Assembly (NCBI GenBank): GCA_002683775.1
Contig: NYTT01000008.1
Coordinates: 3,598 to 15,198 of the forward strand
From: Flavobacteriales bacterium
GTDB taxonomy: Bacteria; Bacteroidota; Bacteroidia; Flavobacteriales; BACL11
Length of the DNA stretch: 11,601 nucleotides
Direction: 5' to 3'
Shown here piece by piece: positions 6,158-11,601 of the stretch. The notes below the pieces were generated by a model. The model was not told the DNA's origin and made no database searches. It saw nothing but the letters and a program-made list of their open reading frames with translations. The position numbers and the translations under genes are program-made. How positions within the stretch are numbered: the stretch's first letter is position 1; each line of letters opens with the position of its first letter.

Positions 6158-7035
6158 AATAGAAATCTATCAATAACATATAGAATTTGCATAATCGGTA
6201 AATAGATAAATGAAGATAACATTAAATTTCGCGCAGAGATATCATCTAAACTGTTGTAAAGGTTAACAGCCTTTAGGGTAAACCAAATTCCCAGCATAAG
6301 TATTACAACAAATGCAAAAACTGATAAGTTTAATTGATTAGTATAAAAGAATGGTAATACTGAAACGAATGTCATTATAACTGATGTTAGTACAGCAATA
6401 AGCGCAGGATATTTAGATTTCTCACCACCAAAAAGCATTTTAAATCCAGCCTTTTTATAATCATCATGCTGAACCCAAGCAATTGCAATGAAATGAGGGA
6501 ATTGCCAAAAAAATTGAATAGCAAACAAAGTTCCAGCTGCTAATCCAAAGTCATCAGTTGCTGCTACATATCCAAGTAAAAAAGGAATAGCACCAGGAAT
6601 AGCCCCAACAAAAATAGATATTGTTGAAACTCTCTTAAGTGGTGTGTATGACAATACATAAAGAAAAATCGAAATTAATCCAAAGAATGAAGATTTAGAC
6701 ATAACACCATAAAATGTTCCTTGTGGGTTAATTTTATTTAAGATTAATAAACCTAATAAAGCTGTAAATAGTGCAAAAATTGTTGCTTGTAAAATAGTTA
6801 GATTTCCTTTAGGAAGTGGTCTTATTAATGTTCGTTGCATTAATTTATCTTTCTCTACTTCTATTATCTGATTAAAAGTGTTTGCTGATCCAGTAACTAA
6901 GAAACCTCCAAGAATTAAATAAGAAAAATGATAAATATCAAAAGTATCAAAACCTAAAAGGTATCCTACTATAGCAGAAAATACTACAGTAGCTGAAAGT
7001 TTAAATTTTAATAATTCAGTAAAGTTTTTTAGCAT
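6154..7035 (-). CDS. ctaB: Heme O synthase (protoheme IX farnesyltransferase, CtaB/CyoE)
   Basis: This UbiA-family prenyltransferase adds a farnesyl group to heme B to give heme O, the substrate of CtaA. The 293-residue polytopic protein has the first Asp-rich motif in NQIIEVEKDKLMQRT (55-69), followed by RPLP (72-75). YTPLKR is at 130-135, and the second motif region FPHFIAIAW..HDDY lies at 179-193 with Asp191 and Asp192. The first acid of motif 1 is Glu59 rather than the more common Asp, which I believe is usual in Bacteroidota. Length is normal. It is the last gene of the minus-strand oxidase operon, starting 5 bp after the small CxMC gene stop. The final codons meet ctaA head-on, leaving no room for an intergenic terminator. 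Confidence 0.95.
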   Translation of the reverse strand: MLKNFTELLKFKLSATVVFSAIVGYLLGFDTFDIYHFSYLILGGFLVTGSANTFNQIIEVEKDKLMQRTLIRPLPKGNLTILQATIFALFTALLGLLILNKINPQGTFYGVMSKSSFFGLISIFLYVLSYTPLKRVSTISIFVGAIPGAIPFLLGYVAATDDFGLAAGTLFAIQFFWQFPHFIAIAWVQHDDYKKAGFKMLFGGEKSKYPALIAVLTSVIMTFVSVLPFFYTNQLNLSVFAFVVILMLGIWFTLKAVNLYNSLDDISARNLMLSSFIYLPIMQILYVIDRFLF

Positions 7036-7040
7036 ATAGA

Positions 7041-7274
7041 TTATACTATTTCTTTTTTATTTCTTTTCTGTAAGAAATAAAAAATTCCAAATAAAAAAAC
7101 AGCTATGTATGGCATTGCCATGAGATATAATATCCCTTCATTAAGACCCGCTCCTGCACTACCTCCTTCTTTTAAGTTAGCTTCAACAACAGCTTTACAC
7201 ATTGCACATTGAGCATTGGATTTAATACTCGAAAAAGTTAATAGGTAAAATAAAAAAAGAAATTTATTAGTCAT
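7041..7274 (-). CDS. Small membrane protein with signal peptide and CxMC motif, function unknown
   Basis: This protein of 77 residues has a hydrophobic N-terminal signal segment (about 4-20) with a likely cleavage site after NAQ. CAMC at residues 23-26 follows at the start of the mature protein. Next come a Gly-rich segment (GGSAGAGLNEG, 37-47), one membrane helix (about 48-68) and a basic C-terminus (QKRNKKEIV) that would face the cytoplasm. The two cysteines would therefore be periplasmic, at the membrane surface. It lies between SCO (8 bp) and ctaB (5 bp), so it is clearly in the oxidase operon. I recall similar small proteins beside SCO in other Bacteroidota, but none with a named function. 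Copper handling, thiol chemistry or heme transfer are possible; none is shown. The gene call is secure because of the tight operon fit and coherent topology. Confidence 0.85.
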   Translation of the reverse strand: MTNKFLFLFYLLTFSSIKSNAQCAMCKAVVEANLKEGGSAGAGLNEGILYLMAMPYIAVFLFGIFYFLQKRNKKEIV

Positions 7275-7282
7275 TATCTTTT

Positions 7283-7954
7283 TTATTTTGTAGGTCTTTT
7301 GTATTCAGCCATTAAAACTTTTATATCATTGACAAGATCCTTCATTTGAGCTTCATTTGTTCCATCATAAACTCCAACAACGTTATTATTTTTATCGATA
7401 CCAGAACGCACTCTCCCTTCTTTATCAATAAGAACGAAATACTCTGAATGTAAAAAACCTCCTATAGCTAAAGAATCTTCACTAGCACTCACAAAGTATG
7501 ATTTTGCTATTTCATATATCTCATCTTTATCTCCAGTTACAAAATCCCAGTTATTTAAATTTATACTAATATTTTTTGATTGTAAATTAGAGATATAATC
7601 AGAGATTTTATCAGGAGTATCATTTATAGGATCTACAGTGTGAGATAAAAATCTAATATTTGGATAAACATCTAATTTGCGTTGGACATATGCCATATTT
7701 TTTGTCATTACCGGACAAATCGTAGGGCACGAAGTAAAGAAAAAATTTGCCACGTATATGTTACCATACACATTTTCATTAGTTATAACTTCACTATTTT
7801 GATTGACAAATGAAAAATTAGGTATTACGTGATTCTCTGCACCAATTACTACTAATTTGATGAAATTATTATATCCTTTTGTCATGTAATTATAAACAAT
7901 AGCAGGTATAACTAAAAGAGTTAAAAGGATTATATATTTATAAATACTCTTCAT
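7283..7954 (-). CDS. SCO1/SenC/PrrC-family copper chaperone
   Basis: SCO proteins deliver copper to, or keep reduced the cysteines of, the CuA site in oxidase subunit II. The 223-residue protein has an N-terminal membrane anchor (about 5-23) and a periplasmic thioredoxin-like domain. The copper ligands are visible: the CxxxC motif in FFTSCPTICPVM (Cys76 and Cys80) and the distal His169 in FLHSEYFVLID. FLSHTVDPINDTP (103-115) is the family's SxDPxxDTP region, with a Thr-Val variant before Asp. Length is normal. It sits 11 bp after subunit IV and 8 bp before the CxMC protein in the oxidase operon, which supports a role in oxidase maturation rather than general thiol redox. Cytochrome c peroxidase-like roles described for some SCO proteins are less likely here. 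Confidence 0.94.
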   Translation of the reverse strand: MKSIYKYIILLTLLVIPAIVYNYMTKGYNNFIKLVVIGAENHVIPNFSFVNQNSEVITNENVYGNIYVANFFFTSCPTICPVMTKNMAYVQRKLDVYPNIRFLSHTVDPINDTPDKISDYISNLQSKNISINLNNWDFVTGDKDEIYEIAKSYFVSASEDSLAIGGFLHSEYFVLIDKEGRVRSGIDKNNNVVGVYDGTNEAQMKDLVNDIKVLMAEYKRPTK

Positions 7955-7965
7955 TAAAGATATTT

Positions 7966-8289
7966 TTAAAGAATAATATACGCATGCACTCCCTCACTTA
8001 AAATAATAAAAAGCAAGTAAGGGACAAGAACTAAAGCTGGTAGGAGTATTGTCCATTTTAAACTTTTCTTTTCAAATCCTAAATGCATGAAGATAAGGAC
8101 AATATAAGCTGCTTTAATAATCGTTAGAATAATAAAAACATGATTTAACAGCTTAGTACCTAAAAAAATGGTATTTACCAAAAATGCAGGCTTAAACATT
8201 CCTAGTAATACTTCAAATGTAGTTAAGCCTAAAAGAATCCAGAACACTTTCCAAATCCACCAATTTCCATTATGTTGATTATCTGACAT
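7966..8289 (-). CDS. Cytochrome c oxidase subunit IV (prokaryotic COX4 family)
   Basis: This short membrane protein of 107 residues has three predicted helices, at about 12-30, 48-70 and 77-97. The core LLNHVFIILTIIKAAYIVLI, followed by FMHLGFEKK, is the typical signature of the bacterial subunit IV family, including the HLG turn before a basic cytoplasmic loop. It is an accessory subunit of aa3 or caa3 oxidases; in Bacillus the equivalent is CtaF. No cofactor ligands are expected. It follows the long subunit III by 18 bp and precedes SCO by 11 bp, as usual for an oxidase operon. The start MSDNQHNGNWW lacks a Shine-Dalgarno site but follows an A/T-rich stretch, as do its neighbours. Confidence 0.9.
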   Translation of the reverse strand: MSDNQHNGNWWIWKVFWILLGLTTFEVLLGMFKPAFLVNTIFLGTKLLNHVFIILTIIKAAYIVLIFMHLGFEKKSLKWTILLPALVLVPYLLFIILSEGVHAYIIL

Positions 8290-8307
8290 ATTTATAAATA
8301 TTTTAAA

Positions 8308-9267
8308 TTAAACTAAATAAAAGAACGTGAATACAAAAACCCAAACTAAGTCGACAAAATGCCAATAAAGTCCAACTTTTTCAACCATTTCATAGTGACC
8401 TCTTTTTTCATAAGTACCTTTAATTGTATTAATTAAAATTATAATTAATAAAATCACACCACTAAAAACATGAAAACCATGAAATCCAGTAATAAAAAAG
8501 AAGTAATCTGCAAATAATCTGTGTCCATATTCATTATCGACTAAATTAGCTCCTACAACAACTTTTGTAGCATTTTCTTTAATATAGTTAATTGATTCTT
8601 CATTAGACAAGTATGTTCTATTTGCTTTTCGAATATTAAATGCAGGTTTTTCTTCAAGCTTTTCTATTAAAGATTTTATGTTTTGTACATCAAATCCTTC
8701 CTTCATCTCAGATGTTAAATCTTCCAAAGCGAAGTATTTCAATGGGTTCTCATTAGCATCAGAGTATTTATCTATGTCCATAAGTTTGTAAACAGAAGAT
8801 AACTTTTCTCCCTCTGCGATATGAACTGTATATTCTATATTGGTTTCAACACCACCTTTATCACCGTGAATGAAATGTCCCCATTCCCAAGCTTGAGAGC
8901 CTAGAAACATAATACCCCCAACTATAGTTAGTGAGAGCCATAAAATAACTTTATTTTTTTGCATCTTATGACCAAAATTTACAGCTAAAACCATTGTTAC
9001 AGAGCTCATAATAAGAATAAATGTCATTAATGCCACAAATAGAAGAGGGTGTTCTCCATTTAAAAATGGAAAATGAGTAAATACTTCTTCAGCAATAGGC
9101 CATACATCTTCAAACTTAAATCGACTGAAACCGTAAGCTGCCAAAAAAGCAGAAAAAGTCAAAGTATCTGTAATTAAAAAGAACCACATCATTAATTTAC
9201 CATAGCTAGATTCGTAAGGTTTGTCACCTCCCTCCCAAGCTTTCCCGTAAGTTTCTTTATCAGACAT
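8308..9267 (-). CDS. Cytochrome c oxidase subunit III, long form with periplasmic insert
   Basis: The 319-residue protein has five membrane helices matching helices III-VII of mitochondrial COX3. Helix 1 is LMMWFFLITDTLTF, where Asp34 takes the place of the conserved DCCD-reactive Glu. Helix 3 ends QAWEW (125-129), helix 4 carries FFFITGFHGFHVFSG (256-270), and helix 5 carries YWHFVDLVWVF (301-311). Subunit III stabilises the oxidase core and proton uptake. Between helices 3 and 4, where COX3 usually has a loop of about ten residues, there is a soluble, charged segment at about 137-247 on the predicted periplasmic side. I believe other Flavobacteriia carry a similar extension. It is the second of two subunit III genes, 55 bp after the short one, with a hairpin/promoter-like element between them. 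Confidence 0.93.
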   Translation of the reverse strand: MSDKETYGKAWEGGDKPYESSYGKLMMWFFLITDTLTFSAFLAAYGFSRFKFEDVWPIAEEVFTHFPFLNGEHPLLFVALMTFILIMSSVTMVLAVNFGHKMQKNKVILWLSLTIVGGIMFLGSQAWEWGHFIHGDKGGVETNIEYTVHIAEGEKLSSVYKLMDIDKYSDANENPLKYFALEDLTSEMKEGFDVQNIKSLIEKLEEKPAFNIRKANRTYLSNEESINYIKENATKVVVGANLVDNEYGHRLFADYFFFITGFHGFHVFSGVILLIIILINTIKGTYEKRGHYEMVEKVGLYWHFVDLVWVFVFTFFYLV

Positions 9268-9285
9268 AATTTTAAATTTTAAAAT

Positions 9286-9301
9286 CTTTACAAAAGTAAA
9301 G
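9286..9301 (-). promoter_or_regulatory. Perfect 6-bp inverted repeat overlapping a TAnnTTTG -7-like element, inside the oxidase operon
   Basis: CTTTAC, four A (plus strand), GTAAAG form a perfect stem-loop palindrome in the 55-bp gap before the long subunit III gene. The same bases contain TACTTTTG on the minus strand (9291-9298), identical to the candidate tadA -7 element and 23 bp before the ATG. It could be an internal promoter, an mRNA processing hairpin or chance. It is not a terminator of standard form. Confidence 0.35.
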
Positions 9302-9322
9302 AATAGTTTTAGTTAATTTTTA

Positions 9323-9871
9323 TCATAAGTATTTTAAAAAAAAGAATAGATATATCCACAAAAAACTAAGGAAATGCCAATATATTGCTGTAATCTCTAA
9401 TCCTAAAAAACTTTCTGAATTATATTTTTTTGTTTTTACATTTATAGCTGCAAAAAACAGAGCAATTAAACCACCAGCTAAATGAACTAAATGCGATAAA
9501 GTTAAAATATATAAAAAAGAGCCAGCAACATTGCTGCCTTCTCCTGTTAAATATACTCCCATAGATGTTAATTCTTTCCATCCATTAACTTGTAAGTAAG
9601 TAAACAAAATTCCTAGTAAAAATACAATAACTATCAAAGCAAAAATTTCTTTGTTTTTCTTAATTCTTCGAGTTGCAAAAATTAGAAGCAAACTACTAAT
9701 AACTATAACAATAGTGCTGTAAAAAAACCATTCAGGTAAAATAAAATCAACCCAATTTCCTTCCGCCTTGCGTACAATATATGCTGATGTTAATCCAGCA
9801 AAAAACATAGCAATAGAACCCATTCCTATCCATAATAGTTGCTTTAATGCTTTATTTTTAACTGTATTCAT
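9323..9871 (-). CDS. Cytochrome c oxidase subunit III, short form
   Basis: The 182-residue protein has five helices. It belongs to the heme-copper oxidase subunit III family by GMGSIAMFFAGLTSAYIV (16-33), SHLVHLAGGLIALF (126-139) and YWHFLSFLWIYLFFF (164-178). It is shorter and more diverged than the second copy. Where COX3 has its conserved acidic residue in the first of these helices, and the long copy has Asp34, alignment on the FF-A/T-G motif puts Ile20 here. It begins 4 bp after the subunit I stop, so the two are cotranscribed and probably translationally coupled. Two adjacent subunit III genes are usual in Bacteroidota oxidase clusters as far as I recall. Whether both copies sit in one complex is unknown. 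Confidence 0.9.
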   Translation of the reverse strand: MNTVKNKALKQLLWIGMGSIAMFFAGLTSAYIVRKAEGNWVDFILPEWFFYSTIVIVISSLLLIFATRRIKKNKEIFALIVIVFLLGILFTYLQVNGWKELTSMGVYLTGEGSNVAGSFLYILTLSHLVHLAGGLIALFFAAINVKTKKYNSESFLGLEITAIYWHFLSFLWIYLFFFLKYL

Positions 9872-9875
9872 AATC

Positions 9876-11601
9876 TTAATGCTCCTCTTCTCCCTCTTTT
9901 AGTGGAACGTTTTGTGGGATAAAATCTTCCGAAGCTCCTGGCTTAGAATAATCATATGCCCATCTTGTAACAACAGGAAGATCTCCAGGCCAGTTTCCGT
10001 GTATTCTCTCAACAGGTGTTGTCCACTCAAGAGTAGTTGATTCCCATGGGTTTTTGCTTGATTTGGGTCCTTTAAAAATACTATAGATAAAATTAAAAAT
10101 AAAAATAGATTGTACTATGGCTCCAGAAAGAGCAAAGAAGGTAATTATACTATTTATATCACTTAAACCATCAAACATAGGAAAAGCACTGTTTGTATAA
10201 TATCTTCTTGGTAATCCAGCTAACCCAAGAAAATGCATAGGAAAGAAAACTCCATATGCGCAGATGAATGTTCCCCAAAAATGAAGGTATCCTAAATTCT
10301 TATTCATCATACGTCCATACATTTTAGGAAACCAATGATAGACCCCAGCAAACATTCCATAAATTGCAGATAATCCCATAACAATATGGAAGTGTCCAAC
10401 AACAAAGTAAGTATCATGAACATTAATATCTAAAGCTGAATCTCCAAGTATTAACCCCGTTAATCCACCTGTAATAAATGCAGAGACGGTTCCAATTGCA
10501 AAAAGCATTGCAGGAGTAAATCGAATATTAGCTCTCCAAAGCGTCGCTAAGTAATTAAAAACTTTAACTGCAGAAGGTATGGCTATTAATAATGTTGTAA
10601 ATGTAAAAACAGACCCTAGAAACGGATTCATTCCAGTCATAAACATGTGGTGTCCCCATACTATAAATGATAAAAAAGCAATTAAAAGTAACGCACCAAC
10701 CATTGCCTTATAACCAAAAATAGGTTTTCTGGAGTTTACAGCAATTACTTCAGAAACTATTCCTAATGCTGGTAATAAAATAATATATACTTCTGGATGC
10801 CCCAAAAACCAAAATAGGTGTTCAAAAAGAATTGGGCTACCACCCACATTATGTAACATTTCTCCATTAATTATTATATCAGATAAATAAAAACTTGTCC
10901 CAAACGACCGATCAAATATTAATAACAAGCCACAAGAAAGTAAAACTGGAAAAGAAAGTACACCTAAAATTGCAGTGATAAGAAGTGCCCATACTGTTAA
11001 TGGTAATCGTTTCATTGACATGCCAATAGTTCTTAAATTGAGAATAGTAACTATATAGTTTAATCCTCCTAAAAGAGATCCAACAACAAATAATGTTATA
11101 CTCAATAGCCAAAGAGTCATTCCTGTTCCGGATCCCGGAATAGCCTGTGGAAGTGCGCTTAGAGGAGGGTAAATAGTCCATCCACCAGAAGCAGGCCCTC
11201 CCTGAACATATATTGAAGAAATTAATATAACAGTAGCAATGAAAAAGAACCAGTAAGATAACATATTTATAAAACCTGAAGCCATATCTCTTGCTCCAAT
11301 TTGTAGTGGAATAAGAAAATTAGCAAATGTTCCTGAAAGTCCAGCTGTTAATACCCAGAAAACTAAAATTGTTCCGTGCATAGTAACTAAGGCAAGATAT
11401 TTATCTGGATTTAGAGCTCCTGCCTCATTAATCCAGTCTCCAGGTAATAAATTATATAAAATTGAACTCTCACCAGGGTTAGCGAGTTGAACTCTAAAAA
11501 TTGCAGACATTAACATACCAATGATGGCCATAAACATTCCTGTGATAAGGAACTGTTTTGCAATCATTTTGTGATCCTGCGAGAAAATATACTTTGTAAT
11601 A
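9876..11601 (-). CDS. ctaD: Cytochrome c oxidase subunit I (5' end outside window)
   Basis: Catalytic subunit that reduces oxygen at the heme a3-CuB site and pumps protons. Numbering from the internal Met at 11567: His64 (MHGTILVFW) and His394 bind heme a, His392 (GHFHIVM) binds heme a3, and His257, His306 and His307 bind CuB. Tyr261 in HPEVY forms the His-Tyr pair. Glu259, Asp94 and Lys335 fit the D and K proton channels of an A1-type enzyme. Although an ATG lies at 11567-11565, the frame stays open to the right edge and encodes ITKYIFSQDHK directly before it. That is the conserved start of the first helix region (DHK then Gly/Ala-Lys), so the true start lies outside the window. The C-terminus is acidic (KEGEEEH). 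Subunit II, expected upstream, is not in the window. This is the first visible gene of the oxidase operon. Confidence 0.97.
   Translation of the reverse strand, partial: ITKYIFSQDHKMIAKQFLITGMFMAIIGMLMSAIFRVQLANPGESSILYNLLPGDWINEAGALNPDKYLALVTMHGTILVFWVLTAGLSGTFANFLIPLQIGARDMASGFINMLSYWFFFIATVILISSIYVQGGPASGGWTIYPPLSALPQAIPGSGTGMTLWLLSITLFVVGSLLGGLNYIVTILNLRTIGMSMKRLPLTVWALLITAILGVLSFPVLLSCGLLLIFDRSFGTSFYLSDIIINGEMLHNVGGSPILFEHLFWFLGHPEVYIILLPALGIVSEVIAVNSRKPIFGYKAMVGALLLIAFLSFIVWGHHMFMTGMNPFLGSVFTFTTLLIAIPSAVKVFNYLATLWRANIRFTPAMLFAIGTVSAFITGGLTGLILGDSALDINVHDTYFVVGHFHIVMGLSAIYGMFAGVYHWFPKMYGRMMNKNLGYLHFWGTFICAYGVFFPMHFLGLAGLPRRYYTNSAFPMFDGLSDINSIITFFALSGAIVQSIFIFNFIYSIFKGPKSSKNPWESTTLEWTTPVERIHGNWPGDLPVVTRWAYDYSKPGASEDFIPQNVPLKEGEEEH

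Noticed and set aside
8308..9871. One subunit III gene split by a frameshift
   Set aside because: Each of the two frames has its own five-helix set and its own WHF helix near the C-terminus, so they are two paralogous genes.
10912..11181. Minus-strand 89-codon open frame
   Set aside because: It is an alternative frame inside subunit I, whose frame carries all the cofactor ligands.

Overview
The window is AT-rich and its genes, promoter-like elements and protein families point to a marine member of the Bacteroidota, most likely Flavobacteriales. The signs are: a signal-peptide-bearing protein built of FN3 domains, Cys/Asp-rich repeats and SprB-like segments, typical of proteins secreted by type IX systems; start codons preceded by A/T-rich sequence instead of Shine-Dalgarno sites; TAnnTTTG -7 elements; and a cytochrome oxidase cluster with two subunit III genes, a DUF420 protein and a small CxxC membrane protein, an arrangement I associate with this phylum.

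Layout. (1) 1-1779, minus: the first 593 codons of a large surface or secreted protein whose C-terminus lies outside the window. (2) 1929-2827, minus: tadA followed by a bacilliredoxin gene. (3) A 50-bp divergent intergenic region with two back-to-back promoter-like elements. (4) 2878-6157, plus: aspS, a DUF420 (CtaM-like) gene and ctaA, closely spaced and probably one operon. (5) 6154-11601, minus: an oxidase operon read from the right edge as subunit I (5' end outside the window), short subunit III, long subunit III, subunit IV, SCO, a 77-aa CxMC membrane protein and ctaB. The two operons converge and their stop codons share the bases TTAA.

How it fits together. Regions 4 and 5 together build an aa3-type cytochrome c oxidase. 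CtaB farnesylates heme B to heme O and CtaA oxidises heme O to heme A. SCO is expected to deliver copper to the CuA site of subunit II, whose gene is not in the window and is probably just upstream of subunit I. The DUF420 protein and the CxMC protein are candidate assembly factors. No Cox11 or CtaG gene for CuB loading is visible.

Most of the window is conserved core metabolism. The points most worth a second look are: a cysteine that alternates between two positions across nine Cys/Asp-rich repeats; a textbook EF-hand calcium loop in a predicted periplasmic loop of the DUF420 protein; the uncharacterised CxMC protein; a roughly 110-residue periplasmic insert in the long subunit III; and the convergent four-base overlap of ctaA and ctaB. 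I do not see a wholly novel multi-gene system.
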